NCBI RefSeq assembly: GCF_003989795.1
Contig: NZ_RZHG01000018.1
Span: 156,772-220,771, forward strand
DNA length: 64,000 nt
Reading direction: 5' to 3'
Origin: Vreelandella andesensis
Lineage (GTDB): Bacteria > Pseudomonadota > Gammaproteobacteria > Pseudomonadales > Halomonadaceae
In this document: positions 49,465-57,511 of the stretch, in pieces
Layout of the letters: every line of letters starts with the position of its first letter
Position numbering within the stretch: position 1 is the first letter of the stretch
The notes under the pieces: model-generated
What the model was told of the DNA's origin: nothing
Seen by the model: the letters and a program-made list of their open reading frames with translations, nothing else
Database searches by the model: none
Made by a program: the position numbers and the translations under genes

Positions 49465-50901
49465 ATGAGCGGTCATAACGTCTGGACTCACAAAGGCACA
49501 TTTTTGCTAGCGGCGGTTGGCTCAGCGGTTGGCTTGGGCAACCTCTGGCGCTTTCCCTATCTCACTGGAGAAAACGGCGGCGGCGCATTTATATTAGTTT
49601 ATGCGCTCACTATTTTTGCCGTTGGCATTCCCATTCTGATTGCTGAAACAATGCTTGGGCGAACCAGTCGTCAAAGTCCTATTATGGGTATGCGACACTT
49701 AACTAAAACCCATAAGACTTCCCGTGCCTGGGAATCTATTGGTTGGTTGGGCGCTGCTTCCGCCTTTTTGATTTTAAGTTTTTATTCGGTCATTGCTGGC
49801 TGGGCGCTGCACTACACATGGTTGATGCTAACCGGCTCCTTAGTCGGTGCCGATGCGCAAACGATAAGCGCTGGCTTTGATGCGCTGCTAGCATCTCCGG
49901 GCCTGATGACGCTTTATCACACGCTGTTTATCGCTTTCTCCGCATTAATTGTCGCCATGGGCATTCACAAAGGAATTGAATCAGGGCTGCGCATTATGAT
50001 GCCAGCGCTGTTTGTTATTCTGATCGTGGTGCTTATCTACGGCATCATTAATGGCGACGTAAGAGCAGCAGCACGCTTCCTGTTTACCTTCAATATTGCC
50101 GATCTCAGCTTAGAAGGTTGGTTACATGCGATGGGGCAATCCTTCTTCACCCTGAGCCTTGGAATGGGCGCTATCATGGCCTACGGGGCCTATATGTCTA
50201 GCGAAGCCTCACTAACCCGTACCGCTATCGCCGTTGCATTTGTAGATACCGCCGTTGCCATGGTGGCAGGGCTGGCAATTTTCTCCCTGGTATTTGGCGC
50301 GGGGCTCGAAACCGGCCAAGGCCCTGGCCTTATGTTTGTCACTCTGCCGCTAGCGTTTGCCGACATGCCGTTTGGTGCATTGGTGGGCGGGGTATTCTTT
50401 ATTCTGGTGCTAGGGGCAGCGGTTAGCTCGTCTATTTCGTTGATAGAACCAGTCGCAGCCTTTCTGGTTGAGCGTTTTGATATGACCCGCCCCCAAGCCG
50501 TCACTATTATGGTCATTGCAGCTTGGGCAATGGGCTTACTGACAGTGGTGAGCTTCAACGTATGGGCCGAAGGGACAATTTTCCACGCCCTATTTGGCCG
50601 CAGCGCTTTTGAGTTCATTGAACTGTTGACCAATATCTTTATGCCTCTGGGCGGGCTGTTGATCGCGCTGTTCGCAGGTTGGGCACTGACCCAAAGCGAG
50701 GTCATGAAAGAGCTTGGCACCAACATTACCTGGTTTAAAACCTGGCGGATTCTGGTGCGTTTTGTTGGCCCTGCTGCCGTGTCGTTCGTATTTTTACGCA
50801 CCATTCCCCAGGTGGAAGGCTACGTAATCCCAACCCTCGGCGCAGTGTTAATTGTGGGTGCATTTGCCTTGGGTCAGCGGCTGCGTAAATCTGCTGCCTA
50901 A
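49465..50901 (+). CDS. Sodium-dependent transporter, SNF (neurotransmitter:sodium symporter) family
   Basis: 478 residues from ATG 49465 (SGHNVWTHKGTFLLAAVGSAVGLGNLWRFPYLTGENGGGAF). This first helix carries the Na+/substrate site of LeuT-type proteins (GSAVGLGNLWRFP). Twelve helices are predicted. The start has only a weak GGAC upstream; ATG 49390 adds 25 non-conserved residues, so I rejected it. Likely imports amino acids; the specific one is unknown. The 295-base gap before it holds the typA terminator and no gene. Confidence 0.9.
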   Translation: MSGHNVWTHKGTFLLAAVGSAVGLGNLWRFPYLTGENGGGAFILVYALTIFAVGIPILIAETMLGRTSRQSPIMGMRHLTKTHKTSRAWESIGWLGAASAFLILSFYSVIAGWALHYTWLMLTGSLVGADAQTISAGFDALLASPGLMTLYHTLFIAFSALIVAMGIHKGIESGLRIMMPALFVILIVVLIYGIINGDVRAAARFLFTFNIADLSLEGWLHAMGQSFFTLSLGMGAIMAYGAYMSSEASLTRTAIAVAFVDTAVAMVAGLAIFSLVFGAGLETGQGPGLMFVTLPLAFADMPFGALVGGVFFILVLGAAVSSSISLIEPVAAFLVERFDMTRPQAVTIMVIAAWAMGLLTVVSFNVWAEGTIFHALFGRSAFEFIELLTNIFMPLGGLLIALFAGWALTQSEVMKELGTNITWFKTWRILVRFVGPAAVSFVFLRTIPQVEGYVIPTLGAVLIVGAFALGQRLRKSAA

Positions 50902-50914
50902 TATAATTCTAATA

Positions 50915-50942
50915 ACGCAGGCGGCCTGTAGGCCGCCTGCGT
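50915..50942 (+). other. Perfect 12-bp hairpin between the symporter and the ABC transporter
   Basis: ACGCAGGCGGCC pairs with GGCCGCCTGCGT around TGTA. It stands between the symporter stop and the ATPase start (12 bases before its ATG), without a T run. It could be a REP-like stabiliser or a ribosome-access element for the next gene. Confidence 0.6.
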
Positions 50943-50954
50943 CGCGAGGACACG

Positions 50955-51725
50955 ATGACTCCCCTTATCGAAGTACAACACGTCAACAAAGCTTTCGGCG
51001 GGCTGCACGTTATTAATGACTGCTCAATCCGTGTTGAAAAAGGCTCTATTACCGGCATGATAGGCCCCAACGGGGCGGGGAAATCCACTCTCTTCAACCT
51101 AATTGCGGGTGCACTTACGCCAGATAACGGCCGTATTCTATTGGATGGCGAAGACATTACCTCGCTAAGCGCCGATCAACGCTTTCACAAAGGCTTACTG
51201 CGCACCTTCCAAATCGCCCACGAATTCAGCCAGATGAGCGCACTGGAAAACCTGATGATGGTGCCTCCCAATCAAGCTGGGGAACGTCTGTTTAATACTT
51301 GGTTTAAGCCAGCCCTGGTGCGCAGACAAGAGGCTGAGGTACGCCACCGTGCACTAGAAGTGATTGAGTTTGTTGGCTTGTACCACGTACGAAACGAGCT
51401 TGCGGGCAACTTATCGGGTGGCCAGAAAAAACTGCTCGAACTTGGCCGCACCATGATGACCGATGCCAAAGTGGTGTTATTAGATGAAATTGCCGCCGGC
51501 GTAAACCGAACGCTACTTGGCGACTTAATGGGCAACATTGAGCGTTTAAATCGTGAAATGGGCTATACCTTTCTGGTAATTGAGCACGATATGGATATGA
51601 TTTCGCGGCTATGCGACCCGGTGATTGTGCTGGCCCAAGGCAGCGTCATGGTTGAAGGTTCAATTGAAGAAATACAAAACAACCCGGCCGTTATCGAGGC
51701 GTATTTCGGCACGGATGCCGCCTGA
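50955..51725 (+). CDS. Branched-chain amino acid-type ABC transporter, ATP-binding protein (LivG family)
   Basis: 256 residues. Walker A GPNGAGKST, signature LSGGQKKLLELGR, Walker B KVVLLDEIAAGVN (Ile instead of the usual Pro), switch His in IEHDMDM. The LivG-type insertion between Q-loop and signature is present. It forms a unit with the second ATPase, two permeases and, probably, the convergent binding protein. Confidence 0.92.
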   Translation: MTPLIEVQHVNKAFGGLHVINDCSIRVEKGSITGMIGPNGAGKSTLFNLIAGALTPDNGRILLDGEDITSLSADQRFHKGLLRTFQIAHEFSQMSALENLMMVPPNQAGERLFNTWFKPALVRRQEAEVRHRALEVIEFVGLYHVRNELAGNLSGGQKKLLELGRTMMTDAKVVLLDEIAAGVNRTLLGDLMGNIERLNREMGYTFLVIEHDMDMISRLCDPVIVLAQGSVMVEGSIEEIQNNPAVIEAYFGTDAA

Positions 51726-51810
51726 CAACACAGTGCCTGAAACCTAAAAAATAGCCACAACAACATGGTCGCCATTGGCCACCCCAGTGCGACCCAGCCG
51801 AGACGCGTTT

Positions 51811-52539
51811 ATGCCATCCACACCGTCATCTTCCCAGCCACTGCTCGAGGCACGCGATGTGCACGGCGGCTATGGCAGTATGAATATCCTGAACGGAGTC
51901 AATATGACTCTGTATGCCGATGAAGTCGGTGTCATTGTTGGCCCTAACGGTGCTGGCAAATCCACTATGCTAAAGGCCGTGTTTGGGCTATTAAACGTTA
52001 ATCAGGGCGAGATTTTGCTTAACGGTCAGCCAATCCATAACTTGCCTCCGAACCAGTTAGTTGAACGTGGCATGGGCTTTGTACCTCAGGAGAAAAATGT
52101 TTTTCCCAGCCTGACGGTTAAAGAAAACCTGGAGATGGGTGCCTATCTTAAACCCCAAAACGTCAAGCGCATGCTGGCGCAAGTTTACGACTTTTTCCCG
52201 CCGCTGGTTGAAAAGCGCCACCAGCCAGCAGGTGAGCTTTCCGGCGGTCAGCGCCAAATGGTCGCCATGGGCCGGGCACTAATGGCCGAGCCCACTCTAC
52301 TGCTGCTGGATGAGCCAACAGCAGGCTTGTCGCCGCTTTACATGAACGAAATTTTTGATCGGGTTAAGAAAATTAACGCCGCAGGCGTAGGTATTTTGAT
52401 GGTGGAACAGAATGCTAAGCAGGCCTTAGCCATTGCCGATAAAGGCTTTGTGCTGGCGGCAGGACAAAACCGCTTTACAGATACCGGGGCTGCGTTACTA
52501 GCTGACCCTGACGTCGCCAAAAGCTTTTTGGGCGGCTAG
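51811..52539 (+). CDS. Branched-chain amino acid-type ABC transporter, ATP-binding protein (LivF family)
   Basis: 242 residues from ATG 51811; a TTG 36 bases upstream is also in frame but unlikely. Walker A GPNGAGKST, signature LSGGQRQMVAMGR, Walker B LLLLDEPTAGLSP, H-loop position reads VEQNAKQ, as in LivF proteins. The ribosome binding site is weak (GAGACG). It lies 85 bases after the LivG-type gene. Confidence 0.92.
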   Translation: MPSTPSSSQPLLEARDVHGGYGSMNILNGVNMTLYADEVGVIVGPNGAGKSTMLKAVFGLLNVNQGEILLNGQPIHNLPPNQLVERGMGFVPQEKNVFPSLTVKENLEMGAYLKPQNVKRMLAQVYDFFPPLVEKRHQPAGELSGGQRQMVAMGRALMAEPTLLLLDEPTAGLSPLYMNEIFDRVKKINAAGVGILMVEQNAKQALAIADKGFVLAAGQNRFTDTGAALLADPDVAKSFLGG

Positions 52540-52555
52540 CCCGGGGGAGAAACGT

Positions 52556-53560
52556 GTGAACGAACTGGTCTTTTTTATCAATAACGTAGTGATTGCAGGT
52601 AGCGTCACTGGCTCTATTTATGCCATTGGTGCTATTGGTGTCACGTTGATTTTTAGCATTATGCGCTTTGCCCACTTTGCCCATGCCGACATCATGACAT
52701 TTGGTGCTTTCATGGTACTGCTGCTGACTACCGCTTTCCCAGCGGTAGGTGCCAGTATTGGCGTACCGACGGCACTCGTCATGCTGCCGTTAGCGATGCT
52801 GCTTACCGCAGCGTTGGCAGTGGGTATTGATAAGGCGTTTTATAAGCCGCTGCGTGCCCATGGCGTCAAGCCTATCGTGATGGTGATTGGCTCACTGGGC
52901 GTGACACTTATGCTCCAAGGGCTTATTCGGCTATTTTCCGGCACCGGCGGTCAAAGTTTATATGTCGATGACCGCAAAGAAATTTTCCGCATCGCATTGC
53001 CTTTCGAAGGGGTTAGGGCACCTATCGTCATTACCGAACCACAGATTTATCTGTTTGTGATTACGCTAGTGGCCGTGGTCGCCCTACATCTGTTTCTAAA
53101 TCGCTCGCGGTTAGGCAAAGCAATGCGCGCCATGTCCGACAACCCCGAACTTGCCCAGGCATCCGGCATTAACACCAACACCATTGTCGCTGTCACCTGG
53201 GTGATTGCGGGTGCCCTCGCGGCCATTGCTGGCACCCTACTGTCACTGGACGTGACGTTTAAACCTGACTTGAGCTTCTTCCTGCTACTGCCTATCTTCG
53301 CAGCAGCCATTGTCGGTGGCGTAGGCCATCCATACGGTGCCATTGCTGGGGGGTTTGTCGTCGGCTTTGCAGAAACCCTAGCGGTATTTAACTGGAATGT
53401 TCTCTTGCGCCCCTTCCGCGACAGCCTGCCTACTTGGCTGGAGCTTCCCTCCAATCTGGCCTTTGTGGGCACTGAGTACAAGATTGTGGTGCCGTTCTTT
53501 ATTTTGGTGGCCATCTTAGTGTGGCGCCCTACCGGCCTGTTTAAAGGCAAGGTGATCTAA
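52556..53560 (+). CDS. Branched-chain amino acid-type ABC permease (LivH family)
   Basis: 334 residues from GTG 52556 with GGGGGAGA 7 bases upstream. About eight helices; GSIYAIGAIGVTLIFSIMRFAHFAHADIMTFGAF near the start and MRAMSDNPELAQASGINTN (the EAA-like coupling segment) are characteristic. Its stop codon TAA overlaps the next ATG by one base. Confidence 0.93.
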   Translation: MNELVFFINNVVIAGSVTGSIYAIGAIGVTLIFSIMRFAHFAHADIMTFGAFMVLLLTTAFPAVGASIGVPTALVMLPLAMLLTAALAVGIDKAFYKPLRAHGVKPIVMVIGSLGVTLMLQGLIRLFSGTGGQSLYVDDRKEIFRIALPFEGVRAPIVITEPQIYLFVITLVAVVALHLFLNRSRLGKAMRAMSDNPELAQASGINTNTIVAVTWVIAGALAAIAGTLLSLDVTFKPDLSFFLLLPIFAAAIVGGVGHPYGAIAGGFVVGFAETLAVFNWNVLLRPFRDSLPTWLELPSNLAFVGTEYKIVVPFFILVAILVWRPTGLFKGKVI

Positions 53561-54885
53561 TGAGCCATTCCACAAAAAACCGTAATCCTGACTACACGCC
53601 TAACGATGCCACTCCTGAGCGGCGCTTTCCGTTACGTGAACTAGTGCTCTTCGGCGCGCTGTTAGCCGCTGTGCTAGCGGTTTACGCTATCATGGGCGCA
53701 GCATACAGCACCCGCATGCTGGTAGAGGCCGCTTGTTACGCCATTCTTGCTCTGGGCCTAACAATTCAGTGGGGCTATGCCGGGCAGTTTAACGCGGGTG
53801 TCATGGGATTTGTCGCGCTGGGTGGCTTTTGCGCCATGCTGTTTAGTGTTCCGGTGAATGATGCATTCTGGGGTACTGAGCTTCCAGGCGAACTTGGCAA
53901 AGTGCTGCTTTATGGCATTGCGGCAACCCTGATTGTCGTGGGTGCCACGAAGCTTGACCGGTTCGGTGTGCCGAAAAAGCTCCGCACCGTGCTCGCTATC
54001 GTCATCGGTGTCGTGCTCTATTTAGTTGTTATCAGCCTGCTTCGCGATGTGACCAGTCAAATACAGTCTCAGGCGGGCTTTATTGGCGGTTTTGGCTTAC
54101 CTGCCTGGGTAGGCTGGGTGGTAGGTGGCGCACTGGCTGGCGGTGTTGGCTATTTTATTGGCCATGTTTGCCTTGGCCTGCGCAGCGACTATCTTGCCAT
54201 TGCCACGTTGGGTATCGCTGAAATCATCAAAGCGTTTTTGAAAAACTCCGACTGGCTGACCCGCGGAACTGCCACAGTATCACCACTTCCCTGGCCCACC
54301 CCCGGCCCGGCTGACATTGGCTTTACGCTTTCCCGGGCGATTTACCTCTCGGTAACGGCGGTCGTCATAGCGGTGGTTTTCTTTCTACTCCACCGGGCTT
54401 ACCACGCTCCTTGGGGAAGAATGATTCGTGCGATTCGTGATAACGAAGTCTCGTCAGCGGCGATGGGCAAAGATATCAATAAGCGGCGCCTGGAGATTTT
54501 TGTATTAGGTTGCATCTTGATGGGCCTTGGCGGCGGTATGCTAGGCACCTTTAACAGCCTGTTTGACCCACAAGGCTACTTGCCTCTCAACCACACCTTC
54601 CTGGTGCTGGTAATGGTGATTTTGGGTGGCCCAGGTAATAACCTTGGCACTATCTTTGGTGCCGTGGCGGTTTACATTATTTGGATTATGTCGGAACCGT
54701 TGGCGCTATTTTTAATGCAACTAGCCGTTGCGTTTGGTGAGGGTGTCTTTGGCTGGGATGCACCTAACAATATGGATAGCAGAGCACTACAAGCTAGAGT
54801 TCTGGTGATTGGCATGCTGATCACCCTGGTACTGCGCTTCGCCCCCAAAGGCCTGCTGCCTGAGAAAATCAAAACCCACGGCTAA
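53560..54885 (+). CDS. Branched-chain amino acid-type ABC permease (LivM family)
   Basis: 441 residues. Helical throughout; a ALGLTIQWGYAGQFNAGVMGFVALGGF stretch, LGLRSDYLAIATLGIAEIIK and the coupling region GRMIRAIRDNEVSSAAMGKDINKRR define LivM. It is longer than E. coli LivM because of an N-terminal extension and an inserted pair of helices after residue 100. Shares a terminator with the convergent binding protein gene. Confidence 0.93.
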   Translation: MSHSTKNRNPDYTPNDATPERRFPLRELVLFGALLAAVLAVYAIMGAAYSTRMLVEAACYAILALGLTIQWGYAGQFNAGVMGFVALGGFCAMLFSVPVNDAFWGTELPGELGKVLLYGIAATLIVVGATKLDRFGVPKKLRTVLAIVIGVVLYLVVISLLRDVTSQIQSQAGFIGGFGLPAWVGWVVGGALAGGVGYFIGHVCLGLRSDYLAIATLGIAEIIKAFLKNSDWLTRGTATVSPLPWPTPGPADIGFTLSRAIYLSVTAVVIAVVFFLLHRAYHAPWGRMIRAIRDNEVSSAAMGKDINKRRLEIFVLGCILMGLGGGMLGTFNSLFDPQGYLPLNHTFLVLVMVILGGPGNNLGTIFGAVAVYIIWIMSEPLALFLMQLAVAFGEGVFGWDAPNNMDSRALQARVLVIGMLITLVLRFAPKGLLPEKIKTHG

Positions 54886-54908
54886 AAATGCTCCATCGAT
54901 CCCAACCG

Positions 54909-54950
54909 AAAACGCCCCAGGCTCAATTTGATCGCTTGGGGCGTTTTGGT
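54909..54950. terminator. Bidirectional terminator between livM-type and binding-protein genes
   Basis: Perfect 11-bp stem AAAACGCCCCA / TGGGGCGTTTT with a 17-base loop; the A and T ends give U runs in both directions. It lies between two convergent genes (54885 and 54976). Confidence 0.88.
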
Positions 54951-54975
54951 TAACACTTAATCATCGCTATTTCGA

Positions 54976-56184
54976 CTAAAGTTCAACCAGGCCTTTGCTA
55001 GTGAAAGAGCCATCTTCTACCACCATTTCCACAACAACGCCTGGTACATCGCCGTTTTCATCAAACTCATGAGAGCCAGAGGCGCCTTCGTAGTTAATCT
55101 CAGTACCTGCCGCGATTAACTCGACCGCTTTCTCCCACTCACCTGGCAGTATCACTTCACCTGGAGCACTAGAAACACTGCGGAGCGCTTCAGAAAGTCC
55201 CTCGCGCTCGGCACTGCCGTTTTGTTCAATGGCCAACGCCACTAGAAACGCCGCGTCATACGCCTGGGCTGCGAATACCGCGCTGGGATCAATGTCAGCA
55301 GCTTCAGCCGCTTCGGTGAATATATCCGTGCCAGGCAGATCAGGGCTACCGGGGCGCGTCGCGATCATGCCATCCAGTATGTCAGCACCAATCGCTTCTA
55401 CTAGACTATCGCCCACCATGCCATCGGCACCCACATACTGGGTAAACATGCCGCCTTCATAGGCTTGGCGTAGTACCGTTTGGCCAGAGGTATCAGCATA
55501 GGCCAGCACAACCAGCGTGTCAGCACCGCTCACAGAAAGTGAGCCAAGCTCGGAACGGTAGTCGGCACGGTTGTCTTCATGGGCGAGGTTTTCTGCTATT
55601 TCGCCACCGCCCGCTTCAAACGCATCACTAAAGGCATCCGACAAGCCACGACCATAGTCGTTGTTAACGTAAGTCACCGCAACAAAGTCGATGCCTTTAT
55701 CAAGCAATAGCTTGGCAAGCATTTCGCCTTGGAAGGCATCCGACGGCACAGTACGGAAAACCAAGTCGTTGTCGTCCAACTCAGAAACCGCGGGAGCCGT
55801 TGACGCCGGCGAGACCATCAATACTCCCCCTGGAATCGCTGCGTTGTTCGCAGCAGCAATCGTCGCCCCTGTACACAAAGCGCCGACAATCGCGGTGACT
55901 TGCTCAGAGTTCACCATGCGATCTGCGGCGTTAGACGCAGCAGAGGCATCCGAACAGGTTGTATCCCCGGACGGCATTTCTAGCGTTTGTCCACCCAAAA
56001 TACCACCCTGTTCGTTCACCTGTGCTACGGCAAGCTGAGCACCCGCAAAAATAGGTGGCGTTAGACTTTCAATTCCACCGGTAAAACCGCCCAAGAAGCC
56101 AACTTTGACCTCTGCCTGGGCCATGCCCGCTAACGCGAGTGATGAGGCCGCAACGGCGGTGGCTAATGTGCGCTTATTAATCAT
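54976..56184 (-). CDS. Branched-chain amino acid-type ABC transporter substrate-binding protein
   Basis: 402 residues from ATG 56184; a longer in-frame stretch to 56370 lacks family support and carries many Cys/Trp/Arg unlike a signal. Signal peptide MINKRTLATAVAASSLALAGMAQA. The periplasmic-binding fold type I is seen in VKVGFLGGFTGGIESLTPPIFAGAQLAVAQVNEQGGILGGQTLE and VNSEQVTAIVGALCTGATIAA. Acidic, as expected for a periplasmic protein of a halophile. It is convergent with, not part of, the transporter operon, so it has a separate promoter; pairing is inferred from adjacency. Confidence 0.92.
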   Translation of the reverse strand: MINKRTLATAVAASSLALAGMAQAEVKVGFLGGFTGGIESLTPPIFAGAQLAVAQVNEQGGILGGQTLEMPSGDTTCSDASAASNAADRMVNSEQVTAIVGALCTGATIAAANNAAIPGGVLMVSPASTAPAVSELDDNDLVFRTVPSDAFQGEMLAKLLLDKGIDFVAVTYVNNDYGRGLSDAFSDAFEAGGGEIAENLAHEDNRADYRSELGSLSVSGADTLVVLAYADTSGQTVLRQAYEGGMFTQYVGADGMVGDSLVEAIGADILDGMIATRPGSPDLPGTDIFTEAAEAADIDPSAVFAAQAYDAAFLVALAIEQNGSAEREGLSEALRSVSSAPGEVILPGEWEKAVELIAAGTEINYEGASGSHEFDENGDVPGVVVEMVVEDGSFTSKGLVEL

Positions 56185-56281
56185 ATTATTGGTCGCTCCC
56201 AGTATGTTAAGTGCCCCGACTGTCCAGCACGGGGCTTCTCTTAATCTGGAACCGTAACGCCAAAAACACAAGCAACGCTTT

Positions 56282-56533
56282 CTAACGTTCGCTTTCTTCG
56301 GCAGCATTCCGCTGGCGCTCCGCAAGCTGCTTTTGGTAGCGCTTATTTCGGTATAGCCGAACCAGCGCAATCACCAGCGCCGATGCAACCATGGCGGCCA
56401 GCACTGCTCCCTGCCAAGGACGGGCAGCATCGCCCATCACGGTTTCCAACGTAATGATCAGTATTAAACCCAGCGCCTGTGACCCAATGGCCAGCGCCCG
56501 CAGCATGTCGAAAGCGGGTTGTGGCATAGACAT
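56282..56533 (-). CDS. Small two-helix membrane protein, unknown function
   Basis: 83 residues: two predicted membrane helices (about residues 12-32 and 42-61), then a charged C-terminal tail (RLYRNKRYQKQLAERQRNAAEESER) likely cytoplasmic. No recognised family. GGAGATGT precedes ATG 56533. It is divergent from the thioredoxin-fusion gene. Confidence 0.6.
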   Translation of the reverse strand: MSMPQPAFDMLRALAIGSQALGLILIITLETVMGDAARPWQGAVLAAMVASALVIALVRLYRNKRYQKQLAERQRNAAEESER

Positions 56534-56593
56534 CTCCGTAATTTTTAACGTGCGTGGTATGGTTCACCAGTTTACCTGCTTAACGGAAAAATT

Positions 56594-57397
56594 ATGAATG
56601 CGATTGCCATTGGCCCACTGCTTATCTCCACCCCTAGGCTGTATGCCTTAGCCTGCGCACTATTGTTGTTATTGGCTAGTCGCTACCTGCTGGGACTAAC
56701 CTCCTCACAGCATGGGCGTTGGTTCAATGGGCTGCTGGTGGTATGGCTGGTAGCGGCCCGGATGGTGTTTGTAGCACTTAATTGGGAAAGCTACAGTGCG
56801 CAACCCCTAGAGGCGCTCAAGGTATGGCAGCCCGGCTACAATGCGCTGGGGGGCTTAGTTGCGGGGTTGATTTGGACAGCCTGGGCGCTGCGCGCACGGC
56901 TGTTGGCGCTCATTGGCGGTCTTGCCATGTTGGTCGGCACGGCCAGCCTGTGGCTGGTCTTAATCACGCTTGCCCCGTTAGGCAATGACTTTGCCATTGA
57001 TGCATTGCCAGAGGTAACCCTCGACGATGTAGATGGCAACCCGGTGTATCTACCTTCGCTGGCCGACAGCGGCGATCTTATTATCGTTAATCTATGGGCG
57101 ACCTGGTGCCCGCCCTGCCTGCGGGAAATGCCGCTGCTTGAAGAGGCGGCGCAGCGCGAGGGTGTCAGCGTGGTGGTCGCCAATCAAGGGGAAGACTTAC
57201 TACCCATCGTGCGCTATTTAGACGCGCAAACACTGGATTTTCGCTACGCACTGCGCGACCCAAGCCAAACGCTAATGGCGCAATTTCAGGCCCCAGGCCT
57301 ACCCACCACCGTGCTTTTTGATCGTCAGGGCAACACGTTGGATGTTCACGTCGGTGAGTTAACCCGCGCCCACCTGGAACGCTGGTTAAAAGATTGA
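56594..57397 (+). CDS. Thioredoxin-like (TlpA) protein fused to an Lgt-like membrane domain
   Basis: 267 residues. The N-terminal half has about four membrane helices (1-130) and resembles prolipoprotein diacylglyceryl transferase: IGPLLISTPRLYALA, AARMVFVALNWESY and VWQPGYNALGGLVAGLIW match Lgt helices and its WxGGMSFHGGLIG loop, but the catalytic His there is Leu. The C-terminal half is a TlpA/ResA thioredoxin domain with LWATWCPPCLREMP (CxxC near residue 170) and the cis-Pro in APGLPTTVLFD. It should be a periplasmic disulfide reductase held by the Lgt-like domain. Monocistronic and directly upstream of rapA. Confidence 0.88.
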   Translation: MNAIAIGPLLISTPRLYALACALLLLLASRYLLGLTSSQHGRWFNGLLVVWLVAARMVFVALNWESYSAQPLEALKVWQPGYNALGGLVAGLIWTAWALRARLLALIGGLAMLVGTASLWLVLITLAPLGNDFAIDALPEVTLDDVDGNPVYLPSLADSGDLIIVNLWATWCPPCLREMPLLEEAAQREGVSVVVANQGEDLLPIVRYLDAQTLDFRYALRDPSQTLMAQFQAPGLPTTVLFDRQGNTLDVHVGELTRAHLERWLKD

Positions 57398-57450
57398 CCA
57401 CGATAGACCTTAATCCCCCCGCTCCTTTGCGTTAGAATCCTCCGCCCTGT

Positions 57451-57477
57451 TGCCACCGGATACCTGCCCCGGTGGCA
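57451..57477 (+). other. 9-bp hairpin in the rapA leader
   Basis: TGCCACCGG pairs with CCGGTGGCA around a 9-base loop, 34 bases before the rapA start. It could act as a terminator of the preceding gene without a T run, or as a leader element. Confidence 0.5.
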
Positions 57478-57511
57478 TACAACCTGTTCCTGTAGACTTC
57501 CTCGAGGCATC

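Noticed and set aside
50190..50804. 204-residue minus-strand ORF opposite the SNF symporter
   Set aside because: Shadow frame; the symporter helices are in the other strand.
55000..56370. 464-residue version of the binding protein
   Set aside because: The extra 62 residues precede a typical signal peptide and carry no family similarity.
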